Source: Edaphochlamys debaryana (lineage: Eukaryota > Chlorophyta > Chlorophyceae > Chlamydomonadales). Taken from it: 64,000 bases of DNA. Position 1 is the first letter of the stretch; the number at the start of each line of letters is the position of its first letter. The position numbers and the translations under genes were made by a program. Location of the stretch: contig JAEHOE010000098.1 of the NCBI GenBank assembly GCA_016858145.1, positions 372,001 to 436,000 of the forward strand, read 5' to 3'. Below are positions 45,317-57,800 of this stretch, piece after piece. Below the pieces are notes generated by a model. It had not been told where the DNA came from. It saw only the letters and a list, made by a program, of their open reading frames with translations, and did no database searches.

Positions 45317-48300
45317 ATGGGCGATGCTCGCTGGGGCGCGCTGAGCGGTGCGGCGTGGCAGCCGTCCAGCGACTGGCCCCAGCAGGCGGCCGCGTCCCCC
45401 GCCCCACCTCCCGCACCAGCCCTCTCCATGTTTGGCGCGGGCGCGCCTCCCCCGCCCCCCTCCGCACCCCCCTCCGCACCCCCCTCCGTCCCCGCCTGCG
45501 CCCCCCCGCCCGCGGCCCTCGGCAGCCCTGCCCCGCCGGACAAGCCCTGCCCTGACGCGTCGTTGTTGTTGTTGCCAACGCCCGGCCTGGCTGCGGCCGA
45601 GTCCCCGGGGCAGGAGGGGACGGGGCCCGGAGGAGGGGGGCAGCCGGTGGCTAGGCAGGACCCAGCGGCCCCGGCCGCACCGCCACCAATGCACTTCCAG
45701 CACCAGCCAGATGCACCGGCGTCCCTGCAACAGCCGGAGCAGCAGGGCTGGCGACCGCTGCAGCAGACGGCGGCGCCGCCGCCGCAAGATGAGCCAGCGG
45801 CGTTCGCGCCGCAGCCGCCGCCACTGCAGCAACAGCAGGGCTGGCGGCCGCCGGCTCCGCCGCCATCGCCACCGCAACCTCCGCCAGGGCCGCCGGGACA
45901 GCAGGCGGGGCCCCGCCAAGGCTGGCGGCCACCCACGCCGCCGCCGCCTGCACTGCCGCCGCCGCCTGTGCCGTACGGGTTCTACGGGGCCCCGCCGCCG
46001 CCGCCGCCCATGGCGCCGCCACACCCGCCGGGGACGCACACTCAGCAGCAGGCGCAGCACGCACAGCAGGCGCAGCACGTGCCGCCGACCCACATGGGGG
46101 CGCAGGCGCAGCAGCAGCACCAAGCTCGCCAGGTGGGTCATGGGGGTGGGCTGGGGCCGTCTAGCGTGAGTGACGGGCGGTGCTGAGGTGCTGGGTGCTG
46201 AGAGGGAGCTAGCTAGCTGAGCATTAGCAGTTGGAAGCCCTCCAGCTTCTTCAAAACTCCGTTTCTCAACTTGCAGGACGGGCCGTACGTGCACGTGCCA
46301 GTACAGCAGTGGTACGGCGGACATCCCGGGGCCCCGGCGGCCGCACCCGGCGGCCCTGCGCTGTGGAGCACACCGCCGCAACAGCAGCAGCAGCAGCAGC
46401 ATCCTCATCCTCAGCAGCAGCAGCCGCCCTGCGGCACGTACGGCGCTCCTCCGCCGCCGCTGACGCGGCCAGCTGGGGCGGTCTGCACGGCACCGTACGC
46501 GGCACCGCCGCCGCCGCCTCTGCAGATGCCCGGGTGGGGGCCAGGGCCGGAGGCGCCCCAACAGCAGATGCCGCAGGGGTGGCGGTCGGCCCACCCCAGC
46601 CCCTGTCGGGGACATCAGGTTCACCCGGGGCAGCCGCCGCCGCCGCACGGCCCGCCGCTGCCGCAGCCGCCACAGCCGCAGCAAGTGTGGCCGCAGGCCT
46701 ATGCCTGGCCCCAGCCGCAGGCCCAGGCCCAGGCCCAGGCCCAGGCCCAGGCGGCGCAGCCGCAGGCCCATGCCTGGCCCCAGCCGCAGGCCCAGGCTCC
46801 CGCGCAAGCGCAGCTGCAGACGTGGCAGCCAGGGCAGCCGTGGCCGCAGCCCCCGCCGCCACACGCTCCGCCGGGGTGGACCTCAGCCCAGGCGCAGGCA
46901 CCCCCACAGGGGCAGGCGCATGGGGCGCAGCAGGCGCTGGTGTCACCGCCGCTGACGTCACCGCAGCTGCAACCGTCGCTGACGTCACCGCAGCTGCTGA
47001 TGCCTACCGGTACGCTGCCGCCGCCTGGGCATCAGCTGCCGCCCCCGTCGCTTCCACCACCCCAGGCTCAGGGGCAGTCACTCGCTCCACACCACACGCC
47101 TACTGGGCCAGCCCAGCCTCAGGCCCAGGCCCAGGCCCAGGCCCAGGCCCAGGCCCAGGCCCAGGCCCAGGCCCAGGCCCAGGCCCAGGCCCAGCAGCAG
47201 GAACCCCGCCGGTTCCGGCTGTGGACCGCTGACGTGTCCGGGGCGCGGAGTGTGCTCACCCGAGGGCCGCCCTTCCGCTGTTTCGCACCACGACCCGCTG
47301 GCAGCGGCGGCGGCGGCGGCGGCTGCAGCAGTGGGCCTGGCGGCTCCGGCGGCGGCGGCTATCTGCTGGCGTGTCTGAGGCTGGATCCGGAACAGGCGGC
47401 GGAGGCGATCGGCGCAGATCCAGAGTACGGCAGCGGTCGGGCCGCTGGATCTGCATCCGCAGCGGCAGGCGCCGTAGCTGGCGCGGACCCTCTCGCTGCG
47501 ACTGCTGACGGAAGTAGCGCCGGCGGCGTTGGCGGAGGCGGCGGCCATGGTAAGGACTTTGGCGGCGGTGACGTCTACCGCGTCCTTTCGTGTGTGGCCG
47601 ACAACGCGGAGCTGGCGGCGGCGGCCACAGCCAGGGGCGGCGGCGGCGGCGGGACAGGGATCAGCGGGGGCCAGATCCTACACGTGGCCCACCACCCATT
47701 CGTACGTACGGCACTCCTGGCGATCTGCGGGGCGCGTACGGAAGAGGCGGGCCTGTACGGCCCAAAGAGCCGCCGACGGGCGGCGGAGCGGCTGTGGCAG
47801 GCGCTGACGGCGGCGCTGGCGGCCGGCGGCGTGGCGCCGCTGACGGCGGAGGAGTGGGTGGCGGCGGTTGGGCTGCCGCCGCCGTCGGCGGCGGCGGTAG
47901 CGGCGCCGTCAGGCGCCGCCGCCGGCCTGCCGCCGCCAGGCCGCTCGCACCTGGCGCCGCAGGGGGGTCTGGCAGTGGCGGAGGCGCCGTCCCAGCGGCC
48001 GCTGGACGCGACGGCGGCGGCGGCGCCTTCAGGGCTAGAGTTCCGGCCGCCGGCGCGGCTGCCGCTCGGCAGGGCCGGCGGCGGCGAGATGCCGGCGGCG
48101 GTTCTGGCCGCCGCTGAGCGCCGCCGCGGCCGCCAGCCTCCGCCTCCGCCGCCGCCGACCCTGCAGGGCGCCGACGCCGGTCCCGACGGCGAAGAAGCGA
48201 GGGACCATTCGGTGGCGGCGGCGGCGGTGGCGGCGGAGGCAGCACAGCCCGTCCGCATGGCCCCGCCTGCGCGTCGCTTTCGGCCACCACTTGTGCGCCC

Positions 48301-49121
48301 GTCGGCACCTGCTCCCGTCGCCCCCGCCGCTGCTGCCGCGGCCGCGGCCGCGGCCGATACTGCTACAACGGCGCCACCGCCAGGGCTGCCGCCGCCGCCA
48401 ACGCTGCAGGCGCCGCCACCGCCGCCGTCTTGCGTACTGCTTCCGCCGCAGGACCCCAGCGCTGGGCCAAGCTTCGCTGCCGCAGCCACGGCCCCGCCAA
48501 ACCCGCCTGCGCAGCCCACCCTGTCGCCGCCGCCGCCGCCGCCACCGCAGCAACAGCCGCCGCCGCCGCCGCCGCCGCCGCCGCAACCCAAGCCGCCGGG
48601 CTTTGGCAGACCGCCGGGTCCAACGCCCTCGGCCCTCGGTCCCTTCCTGTCGGCCCTCGCCGCCAGGGGCACTGACGGCGGCCAAGCCGGGGCGGCGGCC
48701 GCCCTTCCAGCGGGCGGCGATCCACCACCGCCAGCGGCGCCGCCGTTGGGGCCTGGGCCCGGCCTGGGCCTCGCGCTCCCCGGCCCGGGCCCGGGCCCGG
48801 GCCCAGGGTACGGCTCCTTTGTGATGGCAGGCGCAATGACGGCAGCACACAAGGGGCACGCCGCCGCCGCCGTCGCTCCTGCTGCCGTACCCTTGCTGGC
48901 GTCGAGGGCCGAGGGCCACGCCGGGGATGCGCCGCCAAGTATTGACGACAGTGGGAAAGCGGCTGACGACAGTGGAAAAGCGGCTATGTCGAGTCCTAGC
49001 CCTGCGGGCTGTGTTGCCGGGACCGCTGCCGTGTCGCCGCCAGGGACAGAGGCCGGACCGCGGTCTAGCACACCGGGGCCTAGTGCCGAGGGCGCTGCAG
49101 CGTCGGCGCTAGGGATGGTGG

Positions 49122-49152
<31 letters not shown>

Positions 49153-50697
49153 TGGGGCTGTGGGTGCGTCTTCAAGCCCGGCCGTCGGCGCAGTGCCGGC
49201 GGTCGGTTGGACCCCGCCGCCGCACCTGCGAGGGCCCCTGCAGGCGGCGGCGGCGGCGGCGGCGGCGGCGTCAGGACTTCAAGCGGTGCCGCCGCCTCCG
49301 CCGCCTCCGCTACCGTCGCCGCTGCCAGGACCCCAAGCGGTGCCATCGCCGCTGCCGCTGCCGGCGCCTCCGCCACCGCACCCACCGCCGCCGCCGCCGC
49401 TGCCACTGGCCCCAAGCGCCACCCCAGAGCTCCGACCGGCAGTTGGGGCAGGTCCGAGACCGTCTGGTCAAGCCCAACGGGGCCCAGCCTGGGCCCAGCT
49501 GGGCCCACCGCCGCCTCCGCTGCCCCAAGGTGGGGCCCCGATGGGTCCCACGGCTGCACGGGAGCCCACTCCTCAGCGACGAGGTGCGTCCCCACCCTGG
49601 CACATATGGGCTGGCCTTGATTTGCGTGCCCCCTGCCATCCCATCAACCTCATTGTCATTATAACGCCAGCCCGTTCCCTTGATGGTGCTGGTGCACAGG
49701 GCCCCCGCCCCCGCCCCCGCGATCTGCCCTCCCTCCGCCGCCGCCGCCGCCCGGCTCGGCGGCCCGCACGCCGCCGCCAGAGCCCATGCCGGCCCTAGCA
49801 ATGCTCCGCATCACGCCCCCTCCTGCCGCCGCCACCGCCGCTGGCGGCGGCGCCCGTGGCTTGGCCGGCGGCGGCGGCGGTGGCAGCGGCAGCCGCCGCG
49901 GCCAGAAGCCGCCGCTGCCGCTACACAGTGCGCTGCAGCCCCTAAGCTCCTTCCTGGCGCCGAGGCCGCAGCCGCCGACGCCGCCGGCGGGGTCGCCGCT
50001 GCCGCCGCACCTGCAGCTGCCCGCCGCCAGCCCGGCGGCGGCGGCGACAGTGGCGGCGGCGGCCGGCGGAGGGGTCACCTTCGGCGGCTTTGCGCCGTCG
50101 CCGCTGCCGCTGGCACAGCTGTCGCCGCCGCCGTCGAGGCCAGCGCTGCCGCTGGTGACCTCGCCGCCGCAGCCGCCACCAGCGGCGGCGCCAGCGGAGG
50201 CGGCGGCGCCTAAACCGTGGGAGCGGCAGAAGTCACTCTTCGCCTCCGTCGCCGCCAAGCGGGCCCGCACCCTGTCGGCGCCTGCTGGCGGCGGCGCTGC
50301 TGACGGCGGTGGCGAGGTCGCCGTGCCGCTGCCGGCGTCGCCGTCGGCGTCGTCGCTGACGGCGTCACCGCCGCCGATGCCGCTGGCACGCGGCGGCCGC
50401 CGGCTAAGGGCGCCGCAGATGGCCGCGAAACGACTTCGCCGGGCCTTGACCAACCCTGAGCCTGAGGCCGCCAACGACGTCCCTGCTTGGCCTAACGATG
50501 GCGGCGGCGACGACGGCGGCGGCCCAGGTCTGAGCCCAGGCAACGCCCCGGCCCTGGCCCGCGACGGAGGCGGAGGTGGCGACGGCAACGGCGGCGGCGC
50601 GGGGCCGGCGGCGCCGCTGGTGCTGTCTCTCAACCCGGACGGCGGCGTTGTGATGGCAGCGGCGGCGCCGACGCCAGGAGCACAGGATGAGGCGTGA
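45317..50697 (+). CDS. Large Pro/Gln/Ala/Gly-rich protein of unknown function
   Basis: Three exons, 45317-46132, 46277-49583 and 49700-50697, give 1706 residues. The N-terminal third is Pro/Gln-rich with recurring QQGWRPP motifs and runs of Ala-Gln dipeptides (encoded at 46717-46752 and 47119-47192). A less repetitive block around 47210-47870 (RFRLWTADVSGARSVL, DVYRVLSCVADNAEL, LHVAHHPFVRTALLAI, ERLWQALTAAL) may be a folded domain, but I do not recognise it. The C-terminal part is Pro/Ala/Gly-rich and carries basic clusters (KRARTL, AAKRLRRAL) that could be nuclear signals. Overall it looks like a disordered nuclear co-regulator; this is inference from composition. No tight homologue can be named. 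Confidence 0.72.
47119..47192. repeat. CAGGCC hexamer array encoding Ala-Gln repeats
   Basis: About 12 tandem CAGGCC units inside the coding exon; a shorter array of the same unit is at 46717-46752. Length changes would keep the frame. Confidence 0.93.
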
Positions 50698-51869
50698 GGC
50701 GTGAGGCACAGTCAGAGAGGGCGCGGCAGCGCATGGGGGGCTGGAGCGGGCGCGACTCTGCATGCCAGCGATCTAGATCCAACCAGATCTCAGGGACTGC
50801 GGGATCTAGGATCCAAGGAAGCTCTTTCTGGGCCTGCAGGTGGGCTGTGGGGCATCTGGGCTAGGGCATGGACGCACTCGCTGACTCAGCTCCAGGCAGG
50901 GAAGGGCCCACTACTGGCCCAGAGGGTCCTGACTTGCAATTCAAGAAGCCCAGCAGCTTTGTTCGGCTGCGTGCGTTGGGGAGGCACACTGGACGGGGAA
51001 GGGCCAAGGAGGGGCCCAGGCAGGGGATGCGGAGTGGATACGCCGCAGGGCAGGGAGGGCAGGGTCCAGTGGGGAGGCGGCAAGACTGCAAGAGGAGGCA
51101 GGCTACCAGGGTCGGATTACGGGTGAAGGTGGGGGACTTGCGGGACAGGGGCAAGGCACAGTCCAGAAAGCAACACGCGCGCTAGGGAGGGGCCCTGAGC
51201 AGTGCAAGGCAATAGGACATCCGCTGGAGAGGCCTTAGCGACGGGCAGGGGAGTCGACAGCGGGCACAAGCGGGTGAAGCCGTCGAGCAGGCCCCTAGGG
51301 ACGCTGGAGGGAAGGGCGCCGGGGGCCGTGCGGTCCAAGGGGGGCGTGGGTCGCCGCCTGAAGGGGGCGAGGGGGAAGGGGGGAGGGGAGGCAGGGGAGC
51401 GAGCGAGGCGGGCCCCCATCGCGCGCGGCGAAGGCCCCCGATCCCACCTCGGACGCACGGGTCCCCATTCGCATCGCTCGCCGAGAGCTAGGGTTCAAAG
51501 ATATTCGCCACAGCCCGCAACACGCTCGCATTCGCCACACCGCAGCCAATAGCGGCACACCGCAACAGGCGCTATCACGAGCCCACATCGCCTGAGCGGC
51601 CTGGGCGGCAAACGCCCGGCTTGCGCGTCTGCCTTGCGTTCAGCCGCGGCCACACGCTCTCTTCCCGGTCGTAGCGCAGCGCAGCACGCAGCCTCTGGCC
51701 AACTCAGCCTAGGGTTCGCAGTTGCCCCCTGGTGGCCTTGAGGACTCCCCCTCCCCCGCCTCGCGAGCGCCGAGGGAGGCCCGAGCGCTGCCTGTCTCCC
51801 CGCGTTTGCCCCCCTCGAAAGCTTTGCGGCGACGGAGATTGACCCTTCCCGACCCACATCCAGTCAATA
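50698..51869. other. Intergenic region, no supported gene
   Basis: The first 700 bp are moderately G-rich without coding signs. From about 51480 the composition shifts (more A/T, words such as AAAGATATTCGCC) up to the next start codon, as upstream of other genes here. Confidence 0.5.
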
Positions 51870-54800
51870 ATGGCTGCGGCTGAGGCAGCGGACGCCGAAC
51901 GCCCGGGGCCCGCGCCGGGGGCTCGCGCCGGTGCCAGCGCCGGGGGCGACCCGCCGGGCCCCCTGCCGCCCATTTGTGAGACCCGGGGCAGCGGCGGCCT
52001 TGGCGGCGCTGTCAGCGGCGGCGGCGGCGCCGCCGACGGAGCGAGTGACACGGAGGTGCCTGAGCCGCCGGCGGCGGTGGCGGTGGCGGAGGCAGGTGAC
52101 GGAGGCGGCAGCGCTGCCGCAGCGGCGCCGCCGCCAGCCCCGCCGTCGCCAGGCACCGCCTTCCATCACGGCTCTCCGGCCCACTCGCCCTCGCCGCCGC
52201 CGTCGCGGACGTCACCGCCCGCCTTTGTCCCGTCACCATCCCGCCGCCTCTCCACAACCGCCACCATAACTGCCAAATCCGGTCACGTGACGCTCGTCCA
52301 GCTGCCGCCCGCCGACGTGGCGGCCAGCCGGGCCCAACTGCCGCCCGAGTACGACAGCCGCTGCTTCCTACTGGGGCTGCGCATGGTGGCGGCGGCGGCG
52401 GCGTTCGTACTGGCGACTGCCGCGGCGGCGGCGGCGCTGGTGGCGGCGGTGGGGTGGCGGCCGCTGCTGCTGCTGGCGGCGGCGGGGGAGGTGGCGTTTC
52501 TCGCCTACTACCCCCGACTGTAAGAGATGGGGCGTGGGGTGGGGGTGGGGGTGGGATGGGGTGGGGAGGCGGCATGGGGTTGAAGTTACGTTCGTGGGGC
52601 ATGGAAGCTATGTCCGGTACGGTACACGATACCGGTAGGGCAACAAGCGCGTTTGCAATCACCGTGCAAGCGAGAGGCGAGCAGCAGCGCAGCAACCCGC
52701 ACCTGCCTCGGAGATCCAAACAGCGCCCCTCCTCCCCGCCCCTCACCCCGTTCCCTGCCCCCCGCCACCCCCAGCTACCGTCACCTGGACCAGCAGCCCA
52801 GCGGCCGCCACGCCCCCGAGAAGCACGACGGCCTGGCGGCCTTCAACCGCCTGCTGCAGGTGGGGGGGAGGCGGGAAAGAAGGGGAGAAACGTGTGTGTT
52901 TCGACACGTGGGGCAGCCTGTCAGGGATGCCAGAGGGGGAGCGAGAAACGATAGCCTGTTGGCCTTCAGACCCTCCCTCCCACTCCCACCCCCCCCCCAC
53001 CCCCAGGCCTGCCGCCAGTTCCGCCACCGCATCGACCCCGCCTCCTACCTCTCCACCTGGTTCTGCGGGGCGGACCCGCGGCTCATCCGGCGGGAGAACA
53101 TCGCGGAGCTCATGGCGTACGGCTTCTGGTACACCAGCAGGTACGGACGTACACATGTACGGACGCACGGCAGATGCGTACAGCGGTATCGCACGGGGCC
53201 GTGCCCCGTGTGCCCGTTACCCCGTCCGCACCGGCTGTCTCAGCTCCGACGTGCCTGGGGTAAACGCTAAAGGGCAACCGCCCTCCTCACCCCCCGCTCC
53301 CCCACGCACACGCGCAGCGATCAGATGCGCGCCAACGGGCAGGGCCCGCTGCTCGAGTCGTGCGTGGACGCCCTGGCAGAGGTGGGCAGGCCTTGTGCCG
53401 TACGTGCTACCCTCCTCTTGCCGTGCCACCCCTCGTGCCGTCTTCCCCACGGCTGCAACGTGCCCCCCGCCTGCTATCCCCACCTGTCGTCACACAGCCT
53501 TCGTGCTACGCCCCGCTTGCTTCACCCCTCCTGCTGCCCCCCCCCCATCTCCGGCAATCCCACTATCAACTAGACGCTCTCCGCTTATCAGCTTCAAACA
53601 CCCCCCCCCCTCCCCCCACCCCCACCCCCAGACCTTCAACCTCGTGGACCTGCAGCCCGGCCGCACCCCCGGACTGGCAGCCATGCACCACCTGTGGGAG
53701 CCGCTCAAGGCGTCGTACAGGTGTGACTAATGTGTGCTGATGGTGTGTGTACGTGCCGTACGCGTCAAGCGAGTGTGTTTCAGGGGCCGCTGCAGCTGCC
53801 GTAGACACGCCTTCTGCTGACGCCTTGCTACCTCCGCCGCGTCTCCGCCCTGTCATCCCCCCCTCTCCCTCCGCGTTCCCCCTCAGGCCCCTGATCCTGT
53901 ACGGCATCACCGAGCTCGTGGCCCTGCTGACACGTGCGCTGCTGCTGGCGGCCGGATGCCGTACATGGCAGGATCGCGCCTCCGGCATGCTGGTGGTGGC
54001 CTCGGGGCTGCCGGGGCCGGGGGCGGCAGGGGCGGGGGCGGGGCAGGCCCCTCCATCGCCGCCGCGGGTGAGGAAGGGAGGGAATGGGTCCTCGGGCAAG
54101 GAGGGGTGTGAGCAGAGTGCCATGTGTGCTGTACGGTGTACGGGGGCTGCCCTGTCTGGGGGGTTACCGTACTTACCGAGGACTCACCTCCCCCCCTCCC
54201 TCCCTCCCCTCCCCCCCGACCTCCGTCCCCCCCACGCAACCACGACAGCTCCTGCGGCGGATGCCCACGTGGGTGGGCGCCCGTGCGGGCGGTACGGCAG
54301 GCGGCCACGTGGCCAGTACGACGTCGCCTGTCGTACTGCTGCACGGCGTCGGGCTGGGGCTGCTGCCGTACATCAACCTGGTCAGGTGCGGCGCGCGCCT
54401 CCATCTTGCCGTACTCTCTGGCTAGAAGGAGCGCATGGGGTCGGGGGCGGTTGACTCTCTCTCCCTCATTTGGAGCTGCTGCCTGTTCACATCGCATCCC
54501 CCCTGCGGGTCACGGCAGCTGCTACCGTCTCGACTTCCTCCGGCTCCTTCTCCAGCCCGACCATGCATAATCAGGTGCCCTTTCACTCGTCTGATTAGGA
54601 TCCCTATCCCTTACCCTTCCCCCTCCCTGTCCCCCCCAACTGCCCTGGCCCCCTCTTGCCTCCCCCCCCCCAGGTGCCTCCTGGCCGCCGGCCTGCCCCT
54701 CCTGGCCGTGGAGTACAAGCACGTGGCCATGCGGCTGTGCTCTGTCGTACCATCTGCGGACGACATCTCCAACGCCGTCGTACGGCTGATGGGGGAGCAG

Positions 54801-57800
54801 GGGGTGGATCAGGTGGGGGGTAAAGGGCGAGGGAGGGGGGGGGGCGCCGTCATAGCATTGAGCGAGGGGGAGAGAGAGAGGGAGAGAGACTACACAGGCT
54901 GATGGGGGGAGGGGCAGGGGCCTGCATGGGGGGCTCCGGCTTGGCAACGAGCGAGGCGGGGGGGGGGGCAGGGGGCTGCCGGGGCTGAAGGTTGTTGGCA
55001 CGCCCTCGGTGACACGCCCACGAAACACACGGTTTTCCCCGTGCTTCCCCCCTTTTCCCCCCCCAAAAAGGCCTGCCTCGTGGCGCACTCGTACGGCACC
55101 TTCGTGGCCTCCCGTCTGGCCCAGGTGGGGGAAAGGGGGAGCGGATCTTTGGGGGGGGGGCTGGGGGGGTTAGTATAGACAACGAGGCTGGGGGAGGGGG
55201 GCGCCGTTATCTTTCGAGCTTGAGCTTAGTACCGAGGCGATGCAGCCTCCAACCGACCTCTACAGAGGCGTTACAGCGTCCAACCGCAGCGGCCCCCAGA
55301 GGGGGGCCATGCCTGCAAAGCAAAGCTACGGAGTGCCCCGCCACGCTGTGTGCAAGGAACGCGATGTGGTGGACCATGCATGCTGAGTTGGCTCGCTGGG
55401 CCTCGCTGGGCCTTGCTGGGCCTTGCTGGGCCTCGCTGGGCCTTGCTGGGCCTGGCTGGGCCAATGCGCCAACCGGGCTGACAGAAGCGAGAGTCCCCGG
55501 CCCCAACTGTGCGCCCCCCCCTCCCCAACCCCACTCAGGTCCACCCCAAGCGCTTGCAGTCGCTCGCCCTGCTGGACCCGGGTGGGGCCTGGGCCGGGCC
55601 TGGGCCGGGCCTGGGAAGGGTCCGGGTGGGGCCTGCACTGGGTACCGCGTTCAGGACGGGTTCGGCGTGTTTCTACCGGTACCTGCTCATACGATCCCTA
55701 CTCGACCCATCCTCATCTGCCGCACACCCCCTCCCCTGCCCCGCCGCCCAACCGGCCTTCTCCCCCGTCCGCGCAGTGTGCTTCGGGTGAGCAGCCGCGG
55801 GTGGGGCCGGAGGATCAGGGGGTGCAGGGGTCCCGCGGGTGAGGGGGTCGTCGAGGGAGGGAGGGGCTGCGCGTGGGGTAGGCCCCCCCCCTGACATCCT
55901 TCCCCCCCCCAACCCCCCCCCCCCAACCCCGTGCAGCATGTTCCTGCCCCACCTGCTGTCCTCCTTCTTCTACCGCCCCCCGCGCACCACTGACCTGCGC
56001 AGCTGGATCGAGGTACGGCCGGGCTGCGTGCTGCGTGCTGCGTGCCGCGTGCTGCGTGCTGCGTGCCGCGTGCTGCGTGCTGCGTGCCGCGTGCTGCGTG
56101 CTGCGTGCGATGTGGGTTGGGGGCGCACGGTCAAGAGGCACGCTCCGTCATCTCCCGACTCCCGACCAGTTCCTGACCGACGACCGACGACCGACGACCG
56201 ACGACCGACGACCGACGACCGACAACCGACGCGTCCCTAACACACTCACACGTTTCCCCCTCTGCCCCCCCCCTGTCAGGACAACCTGGTGGCCTTCATC
56301 TCCAAGGACCTGCACTGCGCCGCCGCCATGTGCCGCCGGTTCTACTGGTCGGACCTGAACCTGTGGCCGCAGGTGGGGGCGAGGGGGGAGGGGGAAACAA
56401 GGGCTGTGTGTGCTTCGCCCACGCGTCGCGTGTCATGTGCCGCCGCTGCTACTGGTGGGTTCTGAACCTTTGGCCCCTTTGGGACGGATGCTTCGAAAGC
56501 TGGCCCCTCCTCCCCCTTTCCCTCCATCCACCCCCCCCCTCCTGTCAGGACCTGCCGGGTCGTACCCTCGTGGCGCTGGCGGGCCGGGATCAGCTGATGG
56601 ACGTGGAGGCGGTACGTACGGCAGATCTTGAGGGGCGGGGCAGTACAGGGGCCGCCACTGTTTCACCCCGCCCCGCCCCACCACCGACGTGTGCCAAAAT
56701 ACACACGCTCCCCAACCCCCCCGCCCCCCAGGTCCTGGACTTCGTGCGCTCCTACGCCTCCAAGGTGCTGTTCAACCCCCACCACTCGCACGCCCAGATG
56801 CTGGGGGACCCGGGCTGGCAGCAGCAGGTGGGGGGGAGGCGGGGGCGGGGGAGGGGGAGAGCGAATGGGTATGACGACGGTCGGGAGCAGCAAGGACTTC
56901 CAGACGGCCCTCTTTAGGCCTAGATCGCCCTGACCTCTCTCACTCCATCCCTCCCTCCTCCTTCCCCCTCCTCTTTCATTCCTCCCTCCGCTTCAATCCC
57001 TCCCTCAGATCGTGGCGGACATCAGCGCTATGGCCTCCGCCGGTGGCGGCGCCGCCGGCGCCCAAGAGGTCCGCCGCCGCCTGACGCACACCATCGGCAG
57101 CTGCCCCTCCGTCGCCACGTCACCCAGCAGCGGCGGCGGCGGCAGCCTGGCGGCGGCGCTCGGCGGCACGCTCAGCACCATGCACAGCCGCCGCTGGCAG
57201 CCGCCGCCGGGCATGGATCTGGCGGAGGAGCTGGTCGAAGCTGGGTCCAGCGGCGCCGTCAGCGCCGCCGTCACAGCCCCCGTCGGCGGCGGCGGCGGCG
57301 GCGGCGGCCTGCCGTCGACGATGGAGGTAGACGAAGTGAGTGACGCCGGAATCGAGGCATTCGCGGCCTTACTAAGGCAGCAGATCGGCCGGCCGCCGTC
57401 GCCAGCGGAGGTGACGGGCACGGCGGCGTCGGCGGCGACGGAGCCAGCGGCGGAGCCGGCCGGACCGGAGGTGGCGGAGGCGCCGCTGGGCCCGACGGAG
57501 CCGGCTCTACCAACAGCAGCGGCGGCGGCAGCGGCGGCGGCGGCGGCGCTGCCGTATGCCCCCACCATCCGCCGCCGCCGTACCGCGACGACACCGGCGA
57601 TGGTCACACCGCCGCCGCCGGCTGGCGCTGCCGCCGCCGTCGAGACGCCCTCCGCCGCCGACGTCGCGATCGCAGCCGGCGCTCGGGCGTCGCTGCCCGG
57701 AGCTCCTGGCGTTCCGGCGATGGGATCCGCCGATGACTCATCGAACCGAATGTCACGTGGCGGCTCGCGCGGCCTGGGCGCTTTCCTGTCCATGCGGGGC

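Noticed and set aside
46266..49071. Very long antisense and alternate-frame reading frames over the Pro/Gln-rich gene
   Set aside because: They are Ala/Arg/Gly-rich shadows produced by GC-rich triplet repeats; the chosen frame alone connects across two introns in phase.
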